Positions 24,128 through 32,670 of a stretch of DNA of 64,000 nt are shown here, in pieces (within the stretch, counting starts at the first letter, position 1; the number at the start of each line of letters is the position of its first letter). A model generated the notes under the pieces. The model had not been told where the DNA came from. It searched no databases and saw only the letters and a list, made by a program, of their open reading frames with translations. Source of the stretch: Cyclobacteriaceae bacterium (lineage in GTDB: Bacteria; Bacteroidota; Bacteroidia; Cytophagales; Cyclobacteriaceae); contig JAHCHY010000016.1 of assembly GCA_026129485.1 (NCBI GenBank), forward strand, positions 1 to 64,000, written 5' to 3'. Position numbers and translations under genes: made by a program.

Positions 24128-24502
24128 ATGAAAAACTATTTTTACCTGATTGTGCTCGTAAGCCTGGTTTCAGGCTGCGCCTCTACCAAAATCGTAAGTA
24201 AAATACCTTCCGCAGCAGGCGACTGGGACTATTCCATTAGCGGAACACCCCAGGGCGATTTTAAAGGCGTGATGACGATTGCAGAAGTGGAGAGGGTGTT
24301 AACCGCCAAACTTATAAGCGATGGCAGCGACCTTCCTATCGAGAAATTTGTTTACAGTAAGGAAACTCAAAAAATGTCGGGCGAGTTATTTTATTCCGGG
24401 GCGCTGGTGCTTTTTGATGCCGTATTAAATGGCGACCAGATTGACGGAACCATGTCCACCAGTGGTATGAGCTTTCCGTTCAAAGCAACGCGCAAGAATT
24501 AG
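24128..24502 (+). CDS. Small lipoprotein, unknown function
   Basis: 124 residues. The signal peptide with lipobox LVSGC (Cys17) is clear. The mature part is mostly beta-rich (AGDWDYSISGTPQGDFKG, IDGTMSTSGMSFPFKAT). The strand pattern resembles small Bacteroidota lipoproteins that I cannot place in a named family. The GroES-like gene starts 7 bases after its stop, so the two are probably co-transcribed. Confidence 0.75.
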   Translation: MKNYFYLIVLVSLVSGCASTKIVSKIPSAAGDWDYSISGTPQGDFKGVMTIAEVERVLTAKLISDGSDLPIEKFVYSKETQKMSGELFYSGALVLFDAVLNGDQIDGTMSTSGMSFPFKATRKN

Positions 24503-24509
24503 TTAAGCT

Positions 24510-24890
24510 ATGTCTGTAAAATTAACAGCCGATAACAAACTGAAGAAGCTTATTGTAGTGGGCGATCGTGTATTGATCCGTCCGGCTAAAGAGTCCGACA
24601 AAACAGAAAGCGGCTTATTCCTTCCACCCGGTGTGCAGGAGAAAGAAAAAATCCAGAAAGGATTTGTTATAAAAGTCGGGCCCGGCTACCCGCTTCCGCT
24701 CCCGGCCGATGAAGATGATCTGTGGAAAGGTAAGGAAGAGCAGGTAAAGTACCTGCCTTTACAGGCGATGGAAGGCGACATGGCCATCTTCCTTCAAAAG
24801 GGAGCGGTGGAGGTTCAATATGAAGGTGAAAAATATTTTATCGTTCCGCAGGCGTCTATCCTGATGCTGGAGCGGGAGGAGGAGCTCTGA
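24510..24890 (+). CDS. GroES-family co-chaperonin variant
   Basis: 126 residues, longer than classic GroES (about 97). The Cpn10 core is recognisable: VGDRVLIRPAKESDKTESGL, then LFLPPGVQEKEKIQKGFVI and VQYEGEKYFIVPQASIL. An insertion (about 58-80, GPGYPLPLPADEDDLWKGKE) sits in the middle of the fold. No groEL is adjacent, so it is likely a second, divergent GroES rather than the housekeeping copy. The position directly after a lipoprotein gene does not clarify its partner. Confidence 0.85.
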   Translation: MSVKLTADNKLKKLIVVGDRVLIRPAKESDKTESGLFLPPGVQEKEKIQKGFVIKVGPGYPLPLPADEDDLWKGKEEQVKYLPLQAMEGDMAIFLQKGAVEVQYEGEKYFIVPQASILMLEREEEL

Positions 24891-24912
24891 AATTCTTTTA
24901 TTACATTTGATT

Positions 24913-25494
24913 ATGGATGAAGTAATTCTGCGCATACCGGAGCAATACCCGATGACGGACGATGAGCTGTTTGCGTTTTGTGCTGCCAACAAAGAGCTAC
25001 GGATTGAGCGCGATGAAAACGGACAATTAATCATTATGTCACCAGCAGGCGGAATAACCGGGAATCTTAATTTTCGGCTCACAACAATTTTTGGCCAATG
25101 GGCCGATAAGCATACTCATTTGGGTTATGGATTTGATTCAGCAACGGGGTTCAGGCTAAAGGACAAATCCATGCGCTCACCCGATGTATCGTGGGTTGCC
25201 AGGCATAAATGGGAAAGCTTAAAGCTGGAAGACCAGGAGAAATTTGCTCCTGTATGCCCCGACTTTGTGATTGAGCTGCGATCAAAGTCGGATTCGTTAA
25301 GCCAGCTTAAATTAAAAATGGAGAAATGGATTACCAACGGATGCCTGTTAGGATGGCTGATTGATCCGCTGGATAAAAAAGTTTACATCTACACACCGGC
25401 AAACCCAGCAGAAGAAATATCGGGTTTTTCACAAAAGCTACAGGGCGGAGAGTTACTCCCCGGATTCGAACTGGACCTTGCGCGATTAAATTAA
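24913..25494 (+). CDS. Uma2-family (DUF820) PD-(D/E)XK endonuclease-like protein
   Basis: 193 residues from ATG 24913; the earlier in-frame TTG at 24907 adds only two residues. The Uma2 pattern is visible: MTDDELFAFCAANKELRIER, LIIMSPAGG, FRLKDKSMRSPDVSWV and VCPDFVIELRSKSDSL. These proteins have a restriction-endonuclease-like fold but their biological role is unknown. The stop overlaps the start of the small gene at 25494 by 1 base (TAATG), indicating coupling. Confidence 0.88.
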   Translation: MDEVILRIPEQYPMTDDELFAFCAANKELRIERDENGQLIIMSPAGGITGNLNFRLTTIFGQWADKHTHLGYGFDSATGFRLKDKSMRSPDVSWVARHKWESLKLEDQEKFAPVCPDFVIELRSKSDSLSQLKLKMEKWITNGCLLGWLIDPLDKKVYIYTPANPAEEISGFSQKLQGGELLPGFELDLARLN

Positions 25495-25703
25495 TGCCCG
25501 GTCTTTCGTTTGATGTTTTGCGTGTAGGCAAAAAGTACCGGCTCAGGAATTTCGGAGACGAATACGAATTTGAGATTGAACGTATTCTCACCAATGGCGA
25601 TTTTAAAGTAAAAGACCTGCACACGCTGGAACGTTATCTTTTGAAAGACACGATCAGGTTTGGCACGGGCAAAGATTTCGAGATCAGGGAAATTGAGAAA
25701 TAG
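25494..25703 (+). CDS. Small protein coupled to the Uma2 gene, unknown function
   Basis: 69 residues. It begins in a 1-base overlap (TAATG) with the Uma2 stop. The sequence is strand-rich and charged (VGKKYRLRNFGDEYEFEIER, then ILTNGDFKVKDL), suggesting a small SH3- or Tudor-like beta barrel. I recognise no named family. The tight overlap makes it a real gene rather than a chance frame. Confidence 0.7.
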   Translation: MPGLSFDVLRVGKKYRLRNFGDEYEFEIERILTNGDFKVKDLHTLERYLLKDTIRFGTGKDFEIREIEK

Positions 25704-25731
25704 CCGATTGATATTTCCGCAATGCTAATCT

Positions 25732-26799
25732 TCACTTCATCTCCGTTATCCACTGCCGCACCAGCGCCACACCTTCATCGTGGATAACAGAACGGCCCAG
25801 TTCCGGCATCATAATACCCGGATGTGTTGACTCAATGCGGAACTGTAATATGGATTGATCGGGCTTGCCGGGCACAATACCAAATGAAAGTCCGCCCGAA
25901 CCCTTACCTGCTGCAATGGGAGCTTTACCAATACCCAATCGCGATGGATTTGTTTCGCTTGCCAGCAAATGCAGTCCGCTGTTTTTGGCAGGGCCATCCG
26001 CCCGATGACAATGCGCACAGTTAATTTCAAGCCAGGCACGCGCTCGCTCATTCACCTGCACACATTGGTCTTCGTATGAAGCCAATCGCGAAACTTGTCC
26101 TATATCAGGAAGGCCGTCAAGCAAACCATGACTTTGCCAGTACAGTAACTGGTTTTGTTTAACCTCAGCAAAAGGATAATCTCCGTTTAATTGTCGCGCC
26201 ACAGGGCCTATGGGCGTTACCTTATCGCCACGCAAATGGCAACCTTTGCATTGGTTCATGTTGGGCACGGAGTAATTGACCTGGCGAATCTGCCCGTCAT
26301 CCTGTTTCCACGAAACAGGAATGGTTTTCCCAGCCACATCCAGGTACGCTTCGGTCTGCTCATCATTCCAGGTGTAAGGCAACGCTTTCCAGGTGCCGGC
26401 CTCGTTAATTAACAACCGGGTTTCGAGCAAGCGAATGTTTTCTTCCGGCTTGTTGAAATCGGCCGGGTAGTAAAAGTTTTTAATCAGGATTGTTCCTTCC
26501 GGAAAATTAAACACATCGTCTGCATGATAAGCCACAGTCTTGTCTTTTGGGATTTTTACAAAGCGTTTTTTGAAAGCATAATCCGAAAACAACGGTGCGT
26601 TAAGGGTGTAGGGCACCACGCCTTCAGCAGGCGTAAGCATTTTCATATCGCCCGTAAAAAAACCGTATTCTGAAAGTTTTGCTTTGCCAATGGCCGATAA
26701 GTCCACCTGTACCTGCTCTTCGGGCAAGACTATTATTTCCTGTTTCTTTTCAGCGCATGAAAAGAAAACCGGCAGCAACAAAATAATAATACGCTTCAT
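25732..26799 (-). CDS. SO2930-family diheme c-type cytochrome lipoprotein
   Basis: 355 residues. The signal with lipobox VFFSC (Cys15) is clear. Two haem c sites are visible: CKGCH (in NMNQCKGCHLRGD) and CAHCH (in INCAHCHRADG). Other typical stretches are GVVPYTLNAPLFSDYAFKKR and MPELGRSVIHDEGVALVRQW. The family (TIGR03806-type) nearly always sits beside a parallel beta-helix protein, as here. The electron donor or acceptor is unknown. Its start overlaps the stop of the beta-helix gene by 4 bases, so the pair is one translation-coupled operon. Confidence 0.9.
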   Translation of the reverse strand: MKRIIILLLPVFFSCAEKKQEIIVLPEEQVQVDLSAIGKAKLSEYGFFTGDMKMLTPAEGVVPYTLNAPLFSDYAFKKRFVKIPKDKTVAYHADDVFNFPEGTILIKNFYYPADFNKPEENIRLLETRLLINEAGTWKALPYTWNDEQTEAYLDVAGKTIPVSWKQDDGQIRQVNYSVPNMNQCKGCHLRGDKVTPIGPVARQLNGDYPFAEVKQNQLLYWQSHGLLDGLPDIGQVSRLASYEDQCVQVNERARAWLEINCAHCHRADGPAKNSGLHLLASETNPSRLGIGKAPIAAGKGSGGLSFGIVPGKPDQSILQFRIESTHPGIMMPELGRSVIHDEGVALVRQWITEMK

Positions 26800-28025
26800 T
26801 GATCTTTACAAGCCAGCGCGGTTGCATCTTTAGTTAATCCCTCAAAATCATGGGCAGCATCCAGCACCATTACAAGTACGCCTTCTTTTTCCGTTACACA
26901 AATCTGCCTGTCCGGCCGTTCAGGATCAGAAATACCGTCATACACCACATCGGGTGGATGCATGAAGGATTTCATGGCAAACAGCTTCCCGATATCGTGT
27001 CCTAATGCCGGGAACCAATGACTGTTGCTGTATTCGTTATTGTAAATTTTTATCCGGTAAGGAAAGGGATTGTAGAGCGTATCCTTTTTAAAATTGTTAT
27101 CCAGCGTTTGCACACCTCCTATGTTGGATGTTTGCTCCACTTCGCCCTCATTAAGAGCCGCTACCAACTCATAGCTGATAACGCCAACGCCTACCGTCTT
27201 ATTATCCATGATTTTGTTTTCGGTCAGCTCCAGCGTGTTGGTAGCCAATATCATAAAGCCCGTACCGGGCGGAATGCTGGCCACAATGTTTCCTTTAGCC
27301 GCAAAATTCTTGTGATTATTATTGTGCACATGATTGCGATATACTTTGGTACTGTGGCCGTATTGTGTAAGCCCCGGCAAATCGAAAATTAAAATACCCC
27401 CGGTATTGTCGTAAGCTTCATTATCATAAATCTCTACCCAGCGCGAGTTCTCGCTTTCAATGCCGGCCACATTCCAGTAGGCTTTGTTGTTGCGGATAAT
27501 TACCGAGTCGGACTGGCCTACGTATATACCGGCATCAGACGAGCCGGCCGCAATGCATTCTTCGATCATTACCTGCTTGCATAACACCGGGTATAATGCA
27601 TAGGCTCCGTTTTCGGTCCTGGGCCCTTCCGACCAAACCGAACGAATTCTTCTGAATGTAATGCCCCGTACCTCGCTCACCTTTACATTATCGCCTTTGG
27701 CATCTTCGACCGAAAAATCTTCCAGCACAATATTATTGCCGTTGCTGATGCGCAGGCCTTCAGCTCCTTCGGCCTGATTCTTAAAAGACAAAACGGTTTT
27801 ATCCATACCCTTACCGCGAATCACAACCGAATTTTTGCCATCCAGTACCAGGCTCCTCGTAAACATAAAATTACCTTCGGGCAGCTCCAGCGTATCGCCA
27901 TCCTGTATGGTGATGAGTTGGGTTTGCAGGCTTTGCTCCATGCTTTGCCAAACCCGCGGTTCAGGTTTTTCAACTGAACAGGAGAACAATAACACAAAGG
28001 CTGACAATGGTGCAACAAATTTCAT
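26796..28025 (-). CDS. Parallel beta-helix lipoprotein, partner of the diheme cytochrome
   Basis: 409 residues. The lipobox is LLFSC (Cys16). A parallel beta-helix is shown by recurring short N-x-V/I-x-I-R/Y-x-N turns, such as NNIVLEDFSVEDAKGDNVKV, SDSVIIRNNKAYWN, RWVEIYDNEAYDN and LELTENKIMDNKT. The fold is shared with pectate lyases, but no lyase catalytic site is evident. Partner of the SO2930-type cytochrome, first gene of the two-gene operon. Both lipoproteins probably face the periplasm; the joint role is unknown. Confidence 0.88.
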   Translation of the reverse strand: MKFVAPLSAFVLLFSCSVEKPEPRVWQSMEQSLQTQLITIQDGDTLELPEGNFMFTRSLVLDGKNSVVIRGKGMDKTVLSFKNQAEGAEGLRISNGNNIVLEDFSVEDAKGDNVKVSEVRGITFRRIRSVWSEGPRTENGAYALYPVLCKQVMIEECIAAGSSDAGIYVGQSDSVIIRNNKAYWNVAGIESENSRWVEIYDNEAYDNTGGILIFDLPGLTQYGHSTKVYRNHVHNNNHKNFAAKGNIVASIPPGTGFMILATNTLELTENKIMDNKTVGVGVISYELVAALNEGEVEQTSNIGGVQTLDNNFKKDTLYNPFPYRIKIYNNEYSNSHWFPALGHDIGKLFAMKSFMHPPDVVYDGISDPERPDRQICVTEKEGVLVMVLDAAHDFEGLTKDATALACKDQ

Positions 28026-28121
28026 AGTTCTAATTTGCTATTAAATATAGAGTGAAAACAAGGAAACGCGCACCAAAGTCCGGGAATTAAAATTGTCTTT
28101 GTAAGTTTATGCCTTCATTTT

Positions 28122-30755
28122 ATGAAGCTGGTATTCACATTATTGTTGTTCCCTATTTTTGTCTTCGGACAATCCTGGGATGAAACCAGTAAAAAAACTG
28201 CACTGGCTTACCATGCCGGTCAATTCGAACAAGCGCTGCCATTAGCCAGACAATCTGTAAAGCTGGCTGAGCAGGAGTTTGGCGCCCGTCATATCAATTA
28301 TTTTAACAGTGTAAATGACCTGGCCTCTGTGCTTAAGAAAGTGGGTTTTTACTCCGAAGCGCAAGACCTGGAGCAGCAAAATCTTTTGGCTATTTCCAAT
28401 ACGTTGGGTACCGGGCATCTCACCCATGTAAATACACTGAAAAACCTGGGCAACACCTTCCTGGCGCTGGAAGATTATCAACGGGCCGAGCTGTATTATA
28501 ACGAGGCTATTATTCAAATCGGCAAAATCGTTGCCAAGCGTGATACCTATTATACCGAAAATTCCTTTCAGGTTTTTGATGCCCATGTAAGCGCCAGCAT
28601 TCAATTGGGCGTTATTCAGCAACGCACCGGCAGAATACAAGGCGCTGAACAAATCTATACCAACCTGATCAGCTTTTGTAAAGATTACCTGGGCGATACC
28701 TATCAAGACTATGCGCCATACGCCACCATCATCAACAATCTTGCTCTTAATTACATTGAAACAAATCCCAACCGGGCAGAGGCTTACCTGAAAGAAGTGC
28801 TGGAGTTACATCATAACGGGCACGGTGAAAACTCGGCTTACTATCTTCAAACCCAGCTTAACCTGGCATCTGTTTATGAACGAACCGAAAGACCGGAAGA
28901 AGCAGGGGCGCTTTTGAAAGACGTCCTTGAAAAAATAAGCGAAACACAGGGGGTAAACAGCTCGGATTATATCACCACCCTGAACAACCTGGGCCAGCTA
29001 TATTTCAACCAGGACTTGTTAGGAGAAAGTGAACGCTACACGACAGAAGCGTTGCGACTACAGGAGAAGAATTTTGGCAAGAACAACCAGATGTATCAAA
29101 CGCTGGTGCACAACCTGGCCGAAACGTACCAATGGCAAAACCGCTATACGGAGGCAGACTCGTTATTTAAAATTGCCGTACAAAAAGTTTTAACCGATGT
29201 AGAAAAGAATTTCGCTTACCTGTCGGAAAGTGAGAAACGCAGCTTCTACCAGCACAATGCTTTGTTTGTAAACGAGTATGCCAACTTTGCCTTGGTTAAG
29301 TCAGGCGCTATTCCCTTACCGGGATTACCGAAAGAGCAGCTCTCCAAAAACAGCCTGGGTGATTTGTATAATCTTCAATTGAGCACCAAAGCGTTGATCC
29401 TGAATGCCACTGCCCGGATGAAACAAAACATCCTGGCCAGCAAGGACACGTTTCTGATCAGGCGCTTCGAAAAATGGGAACGGCTAAAGGAACAAATTGC
29501 ACAGCAATATAATTTGCCCGGCAGCACACGATTAAACCTGGATAGTCTTGTTGAACATGCTGAATCGCTGGAGAGCATGCTTAACAAGTACTCCTCCATG
29601 TTCCGGAAGGGCTTTGTAACCGAACCGGTAAGCTGGCAGGATGTTCAGAAAAAATTAAAACCGGGCGAGGCCGCGGTAGAGCTGGTGCGCTATTACAACG
29701 GGCTGATTTATGCTGCGCTGATCATAACACCGCAAACCAAACATCACCCTGAAATAGCCATCATCAAAAGCAGCAAGACCCGGAATCTGGAAAAAGAATT
29801 TCTTTCGTACTACAAAAACAACATCCGGTTTAAAACCACCGATACCATTTCCTACAATCGTTTCTGGAAGCCCGTTTACGACACGCTCAAAAAATATGCT
29901 CCCAGGCTGAAGAAAGTTTATTTGTCGCCAGACGGTATCTTCAATGAAGTTAATTTTAACACGCTGCAAAATCCGAAAAGCAAAAAATTTGTAGTGGACG
30001 AGCTTGAGCTTCACTTAGTAACCAATACACGAGATATACCGGGTAAATCTTCCCAATCCCGTAAAGCAAAAAACAAACGCACGGCCGTGTTGCTGGGCCG
30101 GCCCGATTATGGCGTCAGCGATGCTTCAACCGGAGATAAAACCCGAAGCGGCTTTACCGACCTGGAGGGGACCGAGAAAGAAGTAAAAGAAATTGCTTCG
30201 CTGCTGAAACAAAAAGCATGGGAAACAAACGTGCTTACCGCACAACAGGCAAACGAAGAATCGATCAAGGAACTGAGCAACCCGACCGTGTTACACCTCG
30301 CTACGCATGGTTTTTTTGTTCAGCCTTCGGGCGAAGAAACCAACCCTCATCACCTGCAATCAATCCTGCAATCCGGTGTTGTGCTGGCTCATGCCGCGAA
30401 CCCGTTGCCGGGTCGCGATGATGGAATTTTAACTGCGTATGAAGCCATGCATCTTACGCTGGATTCAACCGAGCTGGTCGTTCTCTCCGCCTGCGAAACC
30501 GGGCTGGGCAGCATTGAAGCCGGTGAAGGGGTTTACGGATTACAACGCACCCTTAAGGTAGCGGGGGCAAAAACCATTATGATGAGCCTTTGGAAAGTGG
30601 ACGATACCGCTACACAACAGCTGATGAACCTGTTCTACCGGGAATGGCTGAAAGGAAAATCCAAAAGAGAAGCTCTGCGGCTGGCCCAGCAGCAACTCAA
30701 GAAAAAATATCCGCAGCCTTATTTCTGGGGCGCGTTTGTTATGACGGGGGATTGA
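28122..30755 (+). CDS. Secreted TPR-CHAT protein (putative caspase-like protease)
   Basis: 877 residues. A signal peptide (MKLVFTLLLFPIFVFGQ) is followed by tetratricopeptide-type repeats over about 20-350 (TTLNNLGQLYFNQDLLGESE and similar). The C-terminal CHAT domain covers about 590-877, with the catalytic His729 in LHLATHGFF and Cys791 in VLSACETGLG, so the protease dyad is intact. Known CHAT proteins include separase and Craspase (TPR-CHAT), which act inside the cell; this one appears exported, so its target would be in the envelope or outside. Substrate and trigger are unknown. A GNAT gene follows after 47 bases. Confidence 0.9.
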   Translation: MKLVFTLLLFPIFVFGQSWDETSKKTALAYHAGQFEQALPLARQSVKLAEQEFGARHINYFNSVNDLASVLKKVGFYSEAQDLEQQNLLAISNTLGTGHLTHVNTLKNLGNTFLALEDYQRAELYYNEAIIQIGKIVAKRDTYYTENSFQVFDAHVSASIQLGVIQQRTGRIQGAEQIYTNLISFCKDYLGDTYQDYAPYATIINNLALNYIETNPNRAEAYLKEVLELHHNGHGENSAYYLQTQLNLASVYERTERPEEAGALLKDVLEKISETQGVNSSDYITTLNNLGQLYFNQDLLGESERYTTEALRLQEKNFGKNNQMYQTLVHNLAETYQWQNRYTEADSLFKIAVQKVLTDVEKNFAYLSESEKRSFYQHNALFVNEYANFALVKSGAIPLPGLPKEQLSKNSLGDLYNLQLSTKALILNATARMKQNILASKDTFLIRRFEKWERLKEQIAQQYNLPGSTRLNLDSLVEHAESLESMLNKYSSMFRKGFVTEPVSWQDVQKKLKPGEAAVELVRYYNGLIYAALIITPQTKHHPEIAIIKSSKTRNLEKEFLSYYKNNIRFKTTDTISYNRFWKPVYDTLKKYAPRLKKVYLSPDGIFNEVNFNTLQNPKSKKFVVDELELHLVTNTRDIPGKSSQSRKAKNKRTAVLLGRPDYGVSDASTGDKTRSGFTDLEGTEKEVKEIASLLKQKAWETNVLTAQQANEESIKELSNPTVLHLATHGFFVQPSGEETNPHHLQSILQSGVVLAHAANPLPGRDDGILTAYEAMHLTLDSTELVVLSACETGLGSIEAGEGVYGLQRTLKVAGAKTIMMSLWKVDDTATQQLMNLFYREWLKGKSKREALRLAQQQLKKKYPQPYFWGAFVMTGD

Positions 30756-30802
30756 AACCTGACGACAACATTTTGCTACCTTCAGCTCAAAATATTTTAG
30801 CC

Positions 30803-31315
30803 ATGATCGTTCCGGCAACACCCGCAGATACGCCTCAGCTTAATCAACTGGTGAACTCCGCTTACCGCGGAGATTCCTCGCGGCAAGGCTGGACTACAGA
30901 AGCCGACTTGCTGGATGGTACCCGGATTGATGAAGCTGCTATCCGCGACCTGATTCAAAAGCCCGGTACTGTTATTCTAACCTATCGCGAACAGGATGAA
31001 ATTCTCGGATGTGTAGAGCTGCGGACAGAAAAAGCCCGGGTTTATCTCGGTATGCTGAGCGTAAAGCCAAATACACAGGGTAAAGGGATTGGCAAAAAAT
31101 TAATGCAAGCGGCAGAAGACTTTGCTACACAAAATAATATTGATGCAATTTTTATGACGGTGATTTCCGTGCGAAAGGAACTGATCGATTGGTATGTGCG
31201 GCACGGCTACCGGTTAACCGGTGAGCGCAAACCGTTTGTAGTACCCGATGTGCGATGGGGTATTCCCAAAATGGAGCTTGAGTTTGTGGTGCTGGAAAAG
31301 AATTTAAAGCCATGA
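30803..31315 (+). CDS. GNAT-family N-acetyltransferase
   Basis: 170 residues from ATG 30803; the longer upstream frame overlaps the CHAT gene and is a shadow. The acetyl-CoA site is visible in LGMLSVKPNTQGKGIGKKLM (Q/R-x-x-G-x-G/A motif), and the C-terminal strands include DAIFMTVISVRKELIDWYVR and HGYRLTGERKPF. The substrate (an amine, antibiotic or protein N-terminus) cannot be told. Same strand as the CHAT gene, 47 bases apart. Confidence 0.9.
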   Translation: MIVPATPADTPQLNQLVNSAYRGDSSRQGWTTEADLLDGTRIDEAAIRDLIQKPGTVILTYREQDEILGCVELRTEKARVYLGMLSVKPNTQGKGIGKKLMQAAEDFATQNNIDAIFMTVISVRKELIDWYVRHGYRLTGERKPFVVPDVRWGIPKMELEFVVLEKNLKP

Positions 31316-31328
31316 TAAAAGTAGAATC

Positions 31329-31871
31329 TCAAAAATATCCACTGCTGCCAGGTCGCTCTGCCTTCTTTTTAATGCCGCGTAAAATTTCCATACGCACCAA
31401 CCCGCTGAACGGCCGGATGAACAACCGGTAGCGCGAAAACTTTTTTAAGGCTTTTGCATCCGTACAATAAATCCTTGTATCGGTTTGCACCAGTGTAGTG
31501 TTGGGTTTTGTTGCCAGTACGTTAAATGTCCAGACGGCTTTGCAGAAACCATTTTCTTTAAATGATATAAACTCATCCGGATTAAACTTCTGTAAATTCC
31601 CGCTGGGCCGCCAGAACTGGCCAATCAGTCCTATGGCTAATTCATGCGGGCTTTTCTCCAGAATTATAAAGCGGGAATTATCGAGTCCTTTCAATGTCAT
31701 CATACGGGCAGGCATACCTCGCAAAGCAAACAGCACGCGGATTATCCACGAACCGCTAAAATTCAGCCCGGTTACTGCTGGCCCTACCTTTTCAATCGCA
31801 CAGCTTACAAGGCGTTCGTGGTGCTCTGAAAAATGAAACTCAGGAAGGTATTTATCGGTCAGCATACTCAT
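31329..31871 (-). CDS. Conserved protein, possible SRPBCC-type fold, unknown function
   Basis: 180 residues. No signal peptide. Beta-strand-rich centre (SRFIILEKSPHELAIGLIGQ, FCKAVWTFNVLATKPNTTLV, QTDTRIYC) with a helical C-terminus (KKFSRYRLFIRPFSGLVRME) gives an SRPBCC/START-like outline. The assignment is structural guesswork. It lies on the same strand as the LytTR regulator, 19 bases after its stop, so the three genes 33792-31329 may be one transcript. Confidence 0.65.
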   Translation of the reverse strand: MSMLTDKYLPEFHFSEHHERLVSCAIEKVGPAVTGLNFSGSWIIRVLFALRGMPARMMTLKGLDNSRFIILEKSPHELAIGLIGQFWRPSGNLQKFNPDEFISFKENGFCKAVWTFNVLATKPNTTLVQTDTRIYCTDAKALKKFSRYRLFIRPFSGLVRMEILRGIKKKAERPGSSGYF

Positions 31872-31890
31872 TGGAAGCAGCTCCCCAAGC

Positions 31891-32637
31891 TTAAACCACC
31901 TTCTTCCGGATCAGCTTGGCATACGTGCGGCTAACCGGGAAGCTCTTCCCGTTCTGCATCTTCACGATCATGCCCCCGTTAAAATGACGTTCAATCTCCT
32001 TCAGAAAATTTACATTTACAATGGTAGAGCGGTGCACACGAATAAAGGTTTCGGGGTTCATCAGCTCTTCCAGCTTACCGATACCGGATGAGCTTACAAA
32101 CTGGTCGGCCTTGGTTGAGATTACCGTGTAATCACCAGAAGCTTCGAGGTAAATAATATCTTCCACCGGGAGGTTAAACAGCTTTTCTGATTTCTGAACA
32201 AACAAATGCGTATCGTACGAAGTGCGGGTGTTTACCGGTCTTAAGCTTCCCAGTAATTCTTCGAGGTTGCCGTCTTCCATTTTCTTGCGCTTAAGCGCAC
32301 GCTCCACGGCCAGCTTAAAGCGTTCCTGATCCAACGGCTTCAGCAGGTAATCCACGGCATTTCGTTCAAATGCTTTGATGGCGTACTGATCGTACGCGGT
32401 AGAAAATATGACATAGGGCTCATGCTCAATTTCATCCAGCACATCAAAGCCATTCATGCCGGGCATCTGCACATCCAGAAAAATCAGGTCGGGTTTCAGC
32501 TTATCGATTTGTTCCACGGCCTCAGTTCCTTTGCTGCATTCGCCAATAATTTCAATCTGCGGAAACGCTTCGAGGAACTCGCGTAAAAGCTCGCGTGCTA
32601 ATTTTTCGTCATCGATAATTAAACAGGTTGTATTCAT
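31891..32637 (-). CDS. LytTR-family response regulator
   Basis: 248 residues. The N-terminal receiver (1-120) has the acidic pair Asp9-Asp10 (LIIDDEK), phospho-acceptor Asp55 (FLDVQMPGMNGFDVL) and Lys105-like LLKPLD. The C-terminal LytTR DNA-binding domain (about 145-245) includes LEASGDYTVISTKADQF and FIRVHRSTIVNVNFLKEIER. It works with the histidine kinase gene 33 bases upstream. In Bacteroidota such pairs often tune envelope or polysaccharide genes; the target is unknown. Confidence 0.95.
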   Translation of the reverse strand: MNTTCLIIDDEKLARELLREFLEAFPQIEIIGECSKGTEAVEQIDKLKPDLIFLDVQMPGMNGFDVLDEIEHEPYVIFSTAYDQYAIKAFERNAVDYLLKPLDQERFKLAVERALKRKKMEDGNLEELLGSLRPVNTRTSYDTHLFVQKSEKLFNLPVEDIIYLEASGDYTVISTKADQFVSSSGIGKLEELMNPETFIRVHRSTIVNVNFLKEIERHFNGGMIVKMQNGKSFPVSRTYAKLIRKKVV

Positions 32638-32670
32638 GTGTTAATATTTATTTTTTTTATAATGGCCATT

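Noticed and set aside
28122-30755. CHAT protein as part of a type III-E CRISPR system
   Set aside because: No cas genes or repeat array occur in the window, and the protein has an export signal.
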